DNA from: Nostoc parmelioides FACHB-3921 | GTDB taxonomy: Bacteria; Cyanobacteriota; Cyanobacteriia; Cyanobacteriales; Nostocaceae | DNA length: 64,000 nucleotides | Direction of reading: 5' to 3' | Assembly (NCBI RefSeq): GCF_014696625.1 | Contig: NZ_JACJQL010000017.1 | Location: 62,001-126,000, forward strand | Shown: positions 8,209 through 16,947 of the stretch, in pieces | Layout: each line of letters starts with the position of its first letter | Position numbering within the stretch: the first letter of the stretch is position 1 | Made by a program: the position numbers and the translations under genes | Notes under the pieces: generated by a model | Databases searched by the model: none | What the model was told of the DNA's origin: nothing | The model's input: the letters and a program-made list of their open reading frames with translations, nothing else

Positions 8209-8874
8209 ATGCTTTCAACAAACGGCGAATATCAATCTTTAGATATCACAGAAACAACTGTGCCTGTTGTTCCCAATTTCCCAGAAACTGAGGATGCAGA
8301 CACAGGATTGAGTGCTGGTACACTAAGTAAATTTTACGGTCGCTATAGCGACTCGATGGAAATGTATGCTCCAGCACAAAAAGTTGCTGAATATCTTAAT
8401 AGTCACGCTTCTTGGTTTACACGCTGTGCCGAACCAATGAAAGTGCAACCTCTAGGAGAACATGGTTATGCTCTAACTATTGGTCGTTTTGGCTCTTTTG
8501 GTTATGAAGTCGAACCAAAGATTGGTTTGGAATTGTTACCGCCACAAGAGGGTATTTATTGCATCAGGACAATTCCCATTCCTGACTATCAACCACCTGG
8601 TTATGATGTAGATTATCGAGCTGCGCTTCAGTTAAGAGAAGATTTTGGTGAACATACGCTGACAAAGGTTGAATGGGAATTGGATTTAACTGTTTGTCTC
8701 CACTTTCCTCGGTTTATTCAGCGTTTACCTAAATCTTTAATTCAGTCTACAGGCGATCGCTTACTCAACCAAATTGTTCGCCAAGTTTCCCGCCGCCTAA
8801 CTCGCAAAGTTCAAGAAGATTTTCACCAATCTGTTGGAGTTTCCTTTCCTGGTAATTATCAGAAAAAGCGGTAA
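8209..8874 (+). CDS. DUF1997 family protein
   Basis: This is a conserved cyanobacterial/plastid protein of unknown function. The family core is recognisable: SHASWFTRCAEPMKV, YALTIGRFGSFGYEVEPKIGLELLPP and the C-terminal LNQIVRQVSRRLTRKVQEDFH. It is probably soluble, 221 aa. ATG at 8209 is chosen; a TTG one codon upstream is also possible, and GAGGGGA at about 8194-8200 serves as ribosome site. The gene is followed by an STRR array and a convergent DUF4079 gene. Confidence 0.8.
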   Translation: MLSTNGEYQSLDITETTVPVVPNFPETEDADTGLSAGTLSKFYGRYSDSMEMYAPAQKVAEYLNSHASWFTRCAEPMKVQPLGEHGYALTIGRFGSFGYEVEPKIGLELLPPQEGIYCIRTIPIPDYQPPGYDVDYRAALQLREDFGEHTLTKVEWELDLTVCLHFPRFIQRLPKSLIQSTGDRLLNQIVRQVSRRLTRKVQEDFHQSVGVSFPGNYQKKR

Positions 8875-8877
8875 GTT

Positions 8878-8929
8878 AATAGTCAATAGTCAATAACCGA
8901 TGACTAATGACTATTGACTAATGACTAAG
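8878..8929. repeat. STRR array between DUF1997 and DUF4079 genes
   Basis: Repeats of AGTCAAT and GACTAAT/GACTATT fill the convergent gap. The array reaches into the stop codon of the DUF4079 gene, so the last bases of that gene are part of the repeat. Confidence 0.85.
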
Positions 8930-9395
8930 CTTGAGTCAGAATTCTTTGAACAATCTGCACGCCAGTGATAGCCTGCCAAGTAAAGAGTCCTAAAATCACG
9001 AAGTTGATTAAAATATGACTCACCCGCGCCCAGTTTGCTCCTTTCTGCATATAAGGAGATAGAGCTGCGGAAAATGCAATTAAACCTGTCATACCTAAGC
9101 CCGCTAGTAGGTGAGGGCCGACAAATAATTTACCGTTATTAATATAGGTAACAGCCATCCCACCGATCGCACCTGCTACCATCAAGGCTAAAAGTATCGA
9201 GCCTATTTGGTAGTGTCTGACATTGTATCTACCTTTAATCAGTTCTTTCTTTTGCTCCCCTTGAGCATTCCTGGTACGCTGTAGCTGTAGTCCTAAGTAA
9301 GCCGCATAGAGGGATAAAGCTAATAATACCCACATCATCAATGGGTGAAAGAAGTTTAGCCAATATTTAGTCGAGGCAGACAATTCCAGATTCAT
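8925..9395 (-). CDS. DUF4079 family membrane protein
   Basis: A 156-residue integral membrane protein with four likely helices (about residues 15-32, 62-82, 92-112, 126-146). The conserved FFHPLMMW, GRYNVRHYQIGSILL, GPHLLAGLG and RVSHILINF segments with membrane-edge histidines recall DUF4079, found in cyanobacteria and plant plastids. The histidines suggest possible heme or quinone contact, but this is inference. It is transcribed alone on the minus strand. Confidence 0.75.
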   Translation of the reverse strand: MNLELSASTKYWLNFFHPLMMWVLLALSLYAAYLGLQLQRTRNAQGEQKKELIKGRYNVRHYQIGSILLALMVAGAIGGMAVTYINNGKLFVGPHLLAGLGMTGLIAFSAALSPYMQKGANWARVSHILINFVILGLFTWQAITGVQIVQRILTQA

Positions 9396-9570
9396 CGTGT
9401 TTTCCCCAATCCTTAAATCTTAATAAAAATTAGCATAACTCTAAGTTACGTGATTGAGGCCACAGAGTGTGAAGATGATTGTTAAGCCCTGTGAGCATAG
9501 CTGCGCTTAACCCAAGAGGAGCAACTTAGAGCGGTAGCGGGGCGTTGAGCAACTTGCTGAGAAAATAATA

Positions 9571-9610
9571 TTGACTGTTGACTTTTGACTAATAACTAAT
9601 GACTAATAAC
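9571..9610. repeat. STRR spanning the start codon of the ankyrin gene
   Basis: Units TTGACTG, TTGACTT, TTGACTA and ATGACTAATAA run straight through the ATG at 9599. The first three codons after the start therefore derive from the repeat. Confidence 0.85.
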
Positions 9611-10879
9611 GATGTTTTGCTGCTAAAGGTGGCGAAGAGTGGCGATATCAAGGGACTGGGTGCGCTACTGGCTGCTGGTGTTGGGGTGGATGTATGCGAT
9701 CGCGACGGAACTACAGCGCTGATGTTTGCTGCTAATCTAGGGTACACGGAAATTGTGCGATCGCTTTTAGATGCGGGGGCTAATGTTAATTTAGCCAGAA
9801 AACGCTATGGTTTGACGGCTTTGATGTTAGCAGCTAGTGCTAATCAAGTTGATATTGTGCAGCTGTTAATTTCTAGAGGTGCAGCTGTTAATGCTACCAA
9901 TGAAGATGGTAGTACGGCTTTAATGGCAGCCGCCTTGAAAGGTAATGTAGAAGTGGCGCGGGTTTTGTTAGCGGCTGGTGCTGATGTCAATATCACCGAT
10001 AAAGATGATGATACTGCTTTAAAACTAGCTGTAAAGCGAGGACAAGCGGCTGTAGTGCAGTTGATTTTACAAAGTGGTGCAGACGCTAATTGTGAAGATG
10101 AAGAAGGCGAAACCCTGTTAATGTTAGCAGCCGACTCAGGTCATGGGGATGTGGTACAAGTGTTATTGGCAGCTGGGGTTGATGTTAACCAACAAAACCA
10201 AGACGGTGGTACAGCATTGTTAGCAGCTGTAGCAGCAGGAAATGGAGCGATCGCCAAAATTTTACTAGATAGAGGGGCTGACGTAAATCACCAAGACCAA
10301 GATGGTGAATCAGCCCTACACTTGGCCACAGTGGAAGGTTACGTTGATGTGGTACAACTGCTACTGAATCAAGGCGCAAATACCCAAATTAAAAACAAAC
10401 TCGGCGATACGCCCTTATTGGTAGCAGCATTACAGGGACATGAGCAAATAGTCGAAACACTATTAAAGTATGGCGCAAATGCACATGGAGATAATTTAGG
10501 TGAGACACCTTTAACCCTAGCCGCATCCCAAGGCCACACAGCAACCGTCAGGATATTGTTAGACTACGGCGCTAATGCCAATATCCCCGCCAGTGACGGT
10601 AAAACAGCCTTGATTAAAGCCACTGAACGTAACCATCCAGGGGTAATACAGTTATTGCTGGCAAAAGGTGCGAATGTCAATTACCAAGACTCTGTGGGGG
10701 CTACAGCTTTAATCTGGGCTGCTTCTGGGGGCTATAACAAGGTGGTGCAAATATTACTGGAAGGCGGGGCTGATACAAATTTAAAAAACCGGGGTGGTTA
10801 CACAGCTTTGATGATTGCTGAGTTTAACGGCTTTAGGAGTATAGTCCAGATTCTCAAGCAGGCTGGGGCGCAGGAGTAA
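9599..10879 (+). CDS. Ankyrin-repeat protein (13 units)
   Basis: The 426 residues are almost entirely ankyrin repeats. Thirteen units of about 33 residues can be read, each with the TALMLAA..G...IVQLLLxxGADVN pattern. There is no signal peptide or membrane helix, so it is probably a cytoplasmic protein-binding scaffold with an unknown partner. The start ATG lies inside an STRR array, and the leading MTNN seems repeat-derived. No clear ribosome site is seen. The gene stands alone between DUF4079 (divergent) and a repeat-rich gap. Confidence 0.9.
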   Translation: MTNNDVLLLKVAKSGDIKGLGALLAAGVGVDVCDRDGTTALMFAANLGYTEIVRSLLDAGANVNLARKRYGLTALMLAASANQVDIVQLLISRGAAVNATNEDGSTALMAAALKGNVEVARVLLAAGADVNITDKDDDTALKLAVKRGQAAVVQLILQSGADANCEDEEGETLLMLAADSGHGDVVQVLLAAGVDVNQQNQDGGTALLAAVAAGNGAIAKILLDRGADVNHQDQDGESALHLATVEGYVDVVQLLLNQGANTQIKNKLGDTPLLVAALQGHEQIVETLLKYGANAHGDNLGETPLTLAASQGHTATVRILLDYGANANIPASDGKTALIKATERNHPGVIQLLLAKGANVNYQDSVGATALIWAASGGYNKVVQILLEGGADTNLKNRGGYTALMIAEFNGFRSIVQILKQAGAQE

Positions 10880-10882
10880 TAA

Positions 10883-11036
10883 ATCAATTCAAAATTCAAA
10901 ATTCAAAATTCAAAATTCAAAATTAAAGACAGCCACCCACAATTCCTAATCCAGTCTCGTGGGCGGTGAGTGCAGTCACACGCGCGGTATCAATTCAAAA
11001 TACCCTGCGGGAAGCAAGCTACAAAATTCAAGATTT
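10883..11036. repeat. AATTCAAA tandem array with palindromic insert
   Basis: Six back-to-back ATTCAAA units begin just after the ankyrin stop codon. After a short unrelated spacer comes AATTCAAAATACCCTGCGGGAAGCAAGCTACAAAATTC-like sequence, one of four versions in this window of a hairpin module embedded in AATTCAAA repeats. Confidence 0.75.
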
Positions 11037-11506
11037 TTAGGGAATTTTGACTTAAATTTACTTATTGTTCAAAACCCTTGATATACATCTTGACAAGCAG
11101 TAAAAATAACGTTATTTAATTAAATACTAAGGTAAGGAGGTATCAAAAACCATCTCAGAAATGAAAAACTAAAGATATAAGTTTAGGTGGAAACTTTTTG
11201 ACGTAGTCATCGTCGAAAATATGAAGAAATTGAAACACCGAAGTAGACCAGGTAAAATATTTTTGCTTTCAAGATATCAAAAAAGCAAAAATTAAGAAGT
11301 AAATATACTTTCTACTTTTACCTCGTCCTCCCCCCGGCGTTTCCTACTGTGCTAGATATGCTCAATATATAGTTTTTCATTTCTGAGAACAGTATTATAA
11401 CTATCAGTTTATGGGTATCTTAGTAAACGCCAAAATAGTATAGAATATCAACTTTTTCAGTACTGAGAAATTAAAAGTCTCAAGCTCCACCTATAGCACT
11501 TTAGTA
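11037..11506. other. Intergenic upstream of cbiG-like gene
   Basis: No gene is supported. A near-perfect Shine-Dalgarno (AAGGAGG, about 11136) is followed only by a 3-codon reading frame. A hairpin with 10-bp perfect arms (TTTTTGCTTT / AAAGCAAAAA) lies at 11260-11291. I looked for a cobalamin riboswitch box and did not find one. Confidence 0.4.
11260..11291. terminator. Possible hairpin terminator
   Basis: Ten-base-pair perfect arms TTTTTGCTTT and AAAGCAAAAA with a 12-nt loop. AT-rich stem, no clear upstream gene. Low confidence as a terminator. Confidence 0.3.
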
Positions 11507-11950
11507 GTGAAACTCGAAATTACTCAACAACCCTTACTTCAGGGAAATTTGTGGTTAGGGCTTGGTTGTCAATCAGGTATTTCTCATCACTTAATTACCG
11601 CAGCAATCAACCAAATTTTTCTAGAAAACCAACTTGATCAAAAAACAATTTTAGGTATTGCCACTATTGATACAAAAGTTTCAGAACTGGGTTTAGTGGA
11701 ATTTTGTCGATTGTTTCAATTACCGTTAAAAACTTTCCCGGCAGAAATGCTGGCTAATGTCGCGGTTCCCAACCCTAGCGGAGTGATTGCCGAAAAAGTG
11801 GGAACTGCTAGTGTTGCCGAGGCGGCGGCTATTCTTGCAGCTTCAGCTCATCAAAAGCAGGAGTGGGGTGTGAAGTTGTTGGTTCCTAAAAGGATTTTTC
11901 GCTTATCGGGACAACCAGGAGTAGTGGCGATCGCAGTTGCCCAAGCATGA
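11507..11950 (+). CDS. cbiG: Stand-alone CbiG C-terminal domain (cobalamin biosynthesis)
   Basis: CbiG hydrolyses the lactone of cobalt-precorrin-5A. This 147-residue protein matches the C-terminal CbiG domain: LGCQSGISHHLI, LGIATIDTKVSELGLVEF, FPAEMLANVAVPNPSG and VAEAAAILAA. The middle and N-terminal CbiG domains are absent, so either another protein carries them or this is a regulatory paralogue. The start is GTG at 11507 (the downstream ORF begins VKLEITQQ). No other cobalamin gene is adjacent. Confidence 0.8.
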   Translation: MKLEITQQPLLQGNLWLGLGCQSGISHHLITAAINQIFLENQLDQKTILGIATIDTKVSELGLVEFCRLFQLPLKTFPAEMLANVAVPNPSGVIAEKVGTASVAEAAAILAASAHQKQEWGVKLLVPKRIFRLSGQPGVVAIAVAQA

Positions 11951-12062
11951 TCATGATCATCAAGCTAAAGTTCGTAGTAAGTGGCTCTCACCCTGAAAAA
12001 TTACTTCACAGACCAATTTATCGCTCACTACGAACATAAAATCAATCTGGCATTAATGACCT

Positions 12063-12416
12063 TTATTCGACTGCTCGCAGAAGATAATTAATGAGGCTGG
12101 ACACAATAGACAGCACAATTGATCCCAAGAAAGCAGCGAAAAAGCCCTCAATCTGGAAACCAGAACCAGGTGTGAGAGCGCTGGCTAACCATAGGGTTAA
12201 AGCATTAATGACAAATGTGAATAAGCCAAAAGTCAGTAAGGTAACGGGAAATGACAAAATGCTGAGAATTGGTCTGACTAAGGCATTGACTAACCCAATC
12301 ACTATCACGGCAACTAGAGCCGCTACAAAACTCTTAACAATGAATCCAGGGACAATATGGGCAGTAATTAGCAAAGCTACCGCAGTAGCCAGCCATGTCA
12401 ATAAAAAGTGTTTCAT
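12063..12416 (-). CDS. Phage holin superfamily IV-like small membrane protein
   Basis: A 117-residue protein with four hydrophobic helices, beginning MKHFLLTWLATAVALLITA. The motifs GLVNALVRPILSILSFPVTLLTFGLF and INALTLWLAS are typical of the widespread four-helix 'phage holin family' proteins of bacteria. The start at 12416 puts the Met at the membrane helix; an upstream Met at 12443 would add nine polar residues. Function in cyanobacteria is unknown, and there is no endolysin neighbour. It is convergent with the cbiG-like gene. Confidence 0.8.
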   Translation of the reverse strand: MKHFLLTWLATAVALLITAHIVPGFIVKSFVAALVAVIVIGLVNALVRPILSILSFPVTLLTFGLFTFVINALTLWLASALTPGSGFQIEGFFAAFLGSIVLSIVSSLINYLLRAVE

Positions 12417-12471
12417 TAGTTGTTGTTTGGCAAAAATCAGCAATCACTGGAAGAAGAATTAGATAAAACTA

Positions 12472-12597
12472 ATACCAATTCAAAATTCAAAATACCCTTC
12501 GGGTTCTCCGCAGGAGTACAAAATTCAAAATTAAGAATCAAGAGAGGACAAGCGTTTGGGGTCGTACATCTGTCACATTCTTTTTTCAAATTGGTAT
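12472..12597 (-). repeat. ATACCAATT-bounded MITE-like element, with internal insert
   Basis: Terminal inverted repeats ATACCAATT / AATTGGTAT bound 126 bp. Read on the minus strand it begins ATACCAATTTGAAAAAAG and ends in TTGAATTGGTAT, closely matching the element at 27392-27472. Compared with that copy it holds an extra AATTCAAA/palindrome module (CTCCGCAGGAG). Confidence 0.7.
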
Positions 12598-12704
12598 AAC
12601 TTCGTTGTCCTCGTCGTCAGGAACAAAATCAACGCCGAGTTAAGTATAGCCATTGAGGATTCAAAACTCTGCTCAACACCACACTACTGCTAACTTGTTT
12701 CAGT

Positions 12705-13622
12705 CTATCGTCGTTGAGGAGATGAGCGCCGCAATAACGCCTCCCAAGTAGCGCCACCAGCCACGCCATCGGGTTCTATACCATAGCGTCTTTGAGCAGC
12801 TTTGAGCGCTTCCTCAGTCTGAACCCCAAAGTATCCATCCACACCACCCTTTAAAAAACCAAGCTGACTCAATCTTTGCTGTAGCTTGGTAACTTCGGAA
12901 TTTTTCATTCCTACACGCAAAATCGGCCAGCCTTCGGAGGTGTATTGTATGCCAGAAATTCTTTGAGCAGATGGTGTAGGGGCGAAACGTGGGGTGGAAG
13001 ATGGTCGTTGAGGGGTTTGTTGTCTTGGGGTTGGTGTTGTTGGTCTGGGAGGCGTAGGTCTAGGATTAGCCAGTCTAGGTTCAGGTCTGGTGTTAGCTGG
13101 TGGATTGGGTGTTGTTGGTCTGGAGTTAACAGTGGGAGTGGTAACGGGTTGAGTGGGGACAGGGAAACCAGTTGTTGACCTGGCTGGTGGATTGGGTGTT
13201 GAGTTTGGTAAAGAGGTAGTTGGCGCACCTATTGCTTGATTAGGAAACAACCTTTGCCAGGTAGCAGCATCAACAATACCATCTGGAGTTAAGCCAGCCG
13301 CTTGTTTGAACCCAGACACAGCATTAGCAGTATTCTCGTTGTAGACTCCATCGATCGCACCTGAGTAAAAGCCCAAAAGCCTCAGTGCTGCTTGAAGTTC
13401 CGAGACACGTTCACCTTGACTACCAACCCTGAGGGTAGGACGGTTGATAACAACTTGTTGGGCAATTTGTTGTGGTGCGGCGATCGCTACTACAGCCAAT
13501 GAGTCAACAAACATAGTCGCAGAGGGTAGCATAAGTAGCCAATAAAACTTGCTTGTGCTGAAATAGCAAAATGCCTTTTGTGGTTTTAAGTAACTGATAC
13601 TTGCTCTCAAGCAGCCTTTCAT
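12705..13622 (-). CDS. Peptidoglycan-binding protein with two PG_binding_1 domains
   Basis: Two peptidoglycan-binding domains (about residues 64-125 and 234-298) share the pattern LRVG..G..V..LQ..L..LGF..G..DG.....T..A...FQ....DG......W..L. They flank a linker of about 100 residues very rich in Pro and Thr (NPPARST, RPTPPRPTTPTP). The N-terminal hydrophobic stretch (about residues 27-50) looks like a signal sequence, with a possible later start near residue 31. The protein probably sits in the periplasm bound to the cell wall. No catalytic domain is present. Confidence 0.85.
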   Translation of the reverse strand: MKGCLRASISYLKPQKAFCYFSTSKFYWLLMLPSATMFVDSLAVVAIAAPQQIAQQVVINRPTLRVGSQGERVSELQAALRLLGFYSGAIDGVYNENTANAVSGFKQAAGLTPDGIVDAATWQRLFPNQAIGAPTTSLPNSTPNPPARSTTGFPVPTQPVTTPTVNSRPTTPNPPANTRPEPRLANPRPTPPRPTTPTPRQQTPQRPSSTPRFAPTPSAQRISGIQYTSEGWPILRVGMKNSEVTKLQQRLSQLGFLKGGVDGYFGVQTEEALKAAQRRYGIEPDGVAGGATWEALLRRSSPQRR

Positions 13623-13715
13623 AGAAATTGCTCTCAGAATCTTCTGATGCTAATATTACTGCCGTGTGAGGTAATTGAGTAGTCTTTTTTCAGTATTGAG
13701 TAGTAAGTGATAATG

Positions 13716-14846
13716 CTATTGAGTAATAATTCCTAAATGATTTAGTACGTACATCACCGCAGCAAGGCGAGTTTGCACACCAAACTTCTCATAAACGTTT
13801 TCTAAATGTTTCTTGACAGTGCGATCGCTTATTCCTAAATGCTTTGCCACCTCGTTTGTACTTTGATCCTTTGCCACCCAAAACAATACTTCCGCTTCTC
13901 GTTTGGTTAACCCCATCATTTGCAGCGCTTCAACTGAAAACTCGATTGCTTGAGTTTCTTCTAACAGCAAGTAAACCTGCTCCAATTGTGCATTGTAATT
14001 CAAACGAATTGTCAGTCTGCGTCCATCTAATTCTAAGCGCAGAGGGCAAGGAGAAGTAAAAGTTTCCGTTGATTGGACTAACTCGAATACTTGGTGATTT
14101 ATCCATCTTTGCAAAATATCAGGCAAAAAAAATTTTGCATTCGATGGTGGAAAGTAGTGATGTAGTATTTCTCCTGCTTTTTGAGTCATCCACTTCACCT
14201 TGCCGTTAATAGATAGTGAAATGACTGCTACTTGTTCTGTTGCTTGGTGTTGTTCGACAAGTTGAGACTGTAACTGGTTAAAAGCAGCTATATTTTCGTA
14301 TGCTTGTTGGAGATGAGGACGAATGAGATTGAGGATTAGGCGATCGCGTTCTGTAAAGTTACGGCGATCGCGGCTGATTGATAAAACTAAGTGGTTTTGT
14401 CCTTGGTGAAACTGATCAGCATTCCTGATGGAGGGAAGCTTAAAGAAAACACTCATCTGATCTGCCAACCCAAAGGACTGAAAAAAAGCATAAAAAGCTT
14501 CTCGACGTTGAAATTCTTGCTCACTAAAAAAATCGGAAATTGCTAATGCTTGTTCATCTAGTGTTTGCAAATAATGTTGTGCAACTGGATGAGCGAAAAA
14601 ATTTTGACGTTGAGATGTGAATGATTCCGCAGCCATCCCTACTTCGTAACGGGGAAACGTGTAGAACCGTGTTGAGAAGGGTGCAGATCCCATATTGAAA
14701 CTGCCTATAGAAAATGTTTCTGCACCTACTAATTTTGGTAAAGCAGTCAGTATTTGTGTGGGAAATTGATCAAGACTGCAAGGCACGTAAAGCGATCGCA
14801 AAAACTCAAGCATACGCTGCCAATCACTGTGTTTTAAGCGCTGCAT
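13716..14846 (-). CDS. LuxR-family transcriptional regulator with GAF/PAS-like sensor region
   Basis: The C-terminal 60 residues form a LuxR/FixJ helix-turn-helix: LTKREAEVLFWVAKDQSTNEVAKHLGISDRTVKKHL and a following YEKFGVQTRLAAV. The N-terminal 250 residues look like a GAF-type module, and a PAS-like segment follows (AVISLSINGKVKWMTQKAGEIL), with no receiver Asp. It is therefore likely a ligand-responsive rather than phosphorylation-driven regulator. It is divergent from the secreted protease at 15006, and the 159-bp gap holds two CAAAATTTTG palindromes that could be its operators. Length 376 aa. Confidence 0.85.
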   Translation of the reverse strand: MQRLKHSDWQRMLEFLRSLYVPCSLDQFPTQILTALPKLVGAETFSIGSFNMGSAPFSTRFYTFPRYEVGMAAESFTSQRQNFFAHPVAQHYLQTLDEQALAISDFFSEQEFQRREAFYAFFQSFGLADQMSVFFKLPSIRNADQFHQGQNHLVLSISRDRRNFTERDRLILNLIRPHLQQAYENIAAFNQLQSQLVEQHQATEQVAVISLSINGKVKWMTQKAGEILHHYFPPSNAKFFLPDILQRWINHQVFELVQSTETFTSPCPLRLELDGRRLTIRLNYNAQLEQVYLLLEETQAIEFSVEALQMMGLTKREAEVLFWVAKDQSTNEVAKHLGISDRTVKKHLENVYEKFGVQTRLAAVMYVLNHLGIITQ

Positions 14847-14912
14847 ATTTTTCTACAAATAAATAATTTATGCTTCACAATTAACTACGGCGATCGTCGT
14901 ATTGTCTGTTCA

Positions 14913-14924
14913 TCAAAATTTTGA
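14913..14924. promoter_or_regulatory. Palindrome TCAAAATTTTGA (candidate operator 1)
   Basis: Perfect 12-bp palindrome in the divergent gap between the LuxR-type gene and the papain-like protease gene. Its core CAAAATTTTG recurs 76 bp further on. Confidence 0.35.
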
Positions 14925-14988
14925 CATTTTATGTACCATATCCTGAAAAAACAAGATTCTATTCAGGTTTTCTTACGCATTCTTTGTG

Positions 14989-14998
14989 CAAAATTTTG
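14989..14998. promoter_or_regulatory. Palindrome CAAAATTTTG (candidate operator 2)
   Basis: A second copy of the same palindromic core, just eight bases before the ATG of the protease gene, so binding here could block translation or transcription start. Confidence 0.35.
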
Positions 14999-15005
14999 AT
15001 TACTT

Positions 15006-16661
15006 ATGATTAAACAATCAATAAAATCTATAGTAATAGGGACAATAATTACTTTGGGTACAAGTTCTGTCATTACTCCAAAAGTGAGTTTGGCACAGAC
15101 TCGCCCTAATTATGTAGACCTCAGTCCCTATCAAACAACTATTAAGAATCAGGGAAGCCGTACTACTTGTATTACATTTAGTGCGATCGCTGCTTTGGAA
15201 GCTGCCTACAAGCGCGCTGGTTATGGCGACCTCGATTTGAGTGAGCAATTTCTCAACCATATTGGTAAAACTTTTTGGCTTCATCCCCGGTGGAATGAAA
15301 TTCTAGCAAAAGGCGAAGATGGTAGCGAAACCCAAGTCGGTGCTTTTGGTGGAGGTGGTGGTGTCGGTTACATTGAAAATCTCGCCAGAGGATTTAAAGT
15401 ACCAGTTGAATCTTTAATGCCCTATCGCTTAACTGAATACACCAGTGCGGATCATCCTCACCTGTTTTATGCTTGGAATAGCACATTTTGGAACAAGCAG
15501 CGACGGATGAGTGATTTTAACTTAGATCCGCGTTTTCTTCCCCTCGCTGCCCTAAATGCCAATAAATATTACACAGCACAATCTTTTAAAAGAATTAATC
15601 CCAAGAGTGTTATAGAAATTGAATCGGCTCTAGCACAGGGTAAGGAAGTTGTTTGGGATACAATACTCGCCAATACAGCCAGTCCTATCTGGCAACCCTG
15701 TAGCCCTGGTCAAGCGAATTGCCCTAATGGCGCACACTCCATGTTGATTATTGGTTATGACAGACGTGATCCCGACCCCACAAAACATTACTTCTTAGTT
15801 AAAAATAGTTGGGGTGGGGGTTATACCAAAATTTCCTATGGCTATCTTCAGTATGGTTATGATGCTGGTTATATCGAAGCAATTAAACCTCCGCAACGTT
15901 GGTATGAACTAGCGTTTGTTGGACGCTGGGATATGAATTTCGATGGCTGGAAAGGTACTCTAGATATCTATCATCTACCTGGTTATGCCCAGTGGATATT
16001 CTCAAAATTTGGTGTAACTACCATAGACCGAAGAATTGGTACATTTTACGATACCACTGGTAAAGCCTTTAAAGTTAATGGGTCAATAACCGGGCAAACA
16101 ATTCGCTTTTATATTGATGGGAAAAATCCAAATGCGCGTTGGGATCAAATTGGTAATGACCGAGAATTTTCTTACACAATGGTTGATAACTCTGGCACGC
16201 TGATGGCTGGTAGTCACAAAGACCCAGATGGTAGACTTTATGGCGGTTACGCCAAAAAGCAAGGCTTATTATCGTCAATGGCTCAAACTCCTAGACCCAT
16301 TCAAGCACGTTCTTATCTAGCGAGTTGGAATACCCGATTCAACAATGTGCAAGGCACTTTAACACTTTCTCGTATGGATAACAGCTTCCTATCTCTAACA
16401 GAAAGCAGTCAATATTCAGGTCTTGTAGGTACATTCCAAATTGGCACGACAACTTACCCAGCACAAGCTCTTGTAAGTACAGTTAATCCCAATGAAATTA
16501 GGATTCGCATTCGCGCAATTTTAGGAAATCCTGAATCAACGTTGGAATCTGGTGATGGTCAACTTTTAGGTCGTCACTTAAATCATGAAAGAGGTGTTGT
16601 AGCTGGTAGTGCAAACTATACAAACGGTATAGTATCGGGATTTGTTATGGTAAGGAACTAA
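15006..16661 (+). CDS. Secreted papain-like (C1 family) cysteine peptidase
   Basis: An N-terminal signal peptide (about residues 1-30, ending VSLAQT) is followed by a papain domain. Cys55 lies in NQGSRTTCITFSA, His244 in GAHSMLIIGYD and Asn267 in VKNSWGG, and Gln49 precedes as the oxyanion residue. The catalytic set is complete, but the pro-domain is missing, so the enzyme may not need the usual inhibitory propeptide. The C-terminal 250 residues have two related modules (GRWDMNFDGWKGTLDI.. and ASWNTRFNNVQGTLTL..) that look like beta-rich substrate- or wall-binding domains. Length 551 aa. Probable periplasmic or extracellular protease. Confidence 0.85.
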   Translation: MIKQSIKSIVIGTIITLGTSSVITPKVSLAQTRPNYVDLSPYQTTIKNQGSRTTCITFSAIAALEAAYKRAGYGDLDLSEQFLNHIGKTFWLHPRWNEILAKGEDGSETQVGAFGGGGGVGYIENLARGFKVPVESLMPYRLTEYTSADHPHLFYAWNSTFWNKQRRMSDFNLDPRFLPLAALNANKYYTAQSFKRINPKSVIEIESALAQGKEVVWDTILANTASPIWQPCSPGQANCPNGAHSMLIIGYDRRDPDPTKHYFLVKNSWGGGYTKISYGYLQYGYDAGYIEAIKPPQRWYELAFVGRWDMNFDGWKGTLDIYHLPGYAQWIFSKFGVTTIDRRIGTFYDTTGKAFKVNGSITGQTIRFYIDGKNPNARWDQIGNDREFSYTMVDNSGTLMAGSHKDPDGRLYGGYAKKQGLLSSMAQTPRPIQARSYLASWNTRFNNVQGTLTLSRMDNSFLSLTESSQYSGLVGTFQIGTTTYPAQALVSTVNPNEIRIRIRAILGNPESTLESGDGQLLGRHLNHERGVVAGSANYTNGIVSGFVMVRN

Positions 16662-16878
16662 TCTTAAATACTAACCATACCCACCACAAAACAAGAATCA
16701 ATTAAGGTTTCTTTGTACTTATTTGCACAGTCTTTTGACCTGTCAGCACTTTTGAAAGCTGATATTAAAGAGGTAATAAGCCGAGATGTTTGTCACTTAA
16801 GCTTACAGATTTTTGGTTATAACCGTAGTCGCATAAGTTAAGACACTTTTAAAGATTGAACGTTAGAAAAGTAAGACT

Positions 16879-16896
16879 TTACCCCTTTGGGGGTAA
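16879..16896. other. Small hairpin TTACCCC-ttt-GGGGTAA-like
   Basis: The arms TTACCCC and GGGGTAA pair around a short loop, about 50 bp upstream of the PEP-CTERM-like gene. It may end the protease transcript or lie in the leader of the next gene. Confidence 0.3.
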
Positions 16897-16947
16897 GGGA
16901 TATGCCAACTGCCTTCTGCTATGTCATTCTGCCAATAAAAAATAATT

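Noticed and set aside
11134..11172. Excellent Shine-Dalgarno AAGGAGG
   Set aside because: It is followed only by ATG-AAA-AAC-TAA. A 3-codon leader cannot be supported; more likely chance.
10880..11506. Possible cobalamin riboswitch before the cbiG-like gene
   Set aside because: No B12-box-like sequence and no matching conserved helices were found.
6611..12416. Prophage remnant (endolysin-like gene plus holin-like gene)
   Set aside because: The two genes are 5 kb apart, separated by ordinary host genes, and there is no integrase or structural gene. Both families are common in cyanobacterial chromosomes.
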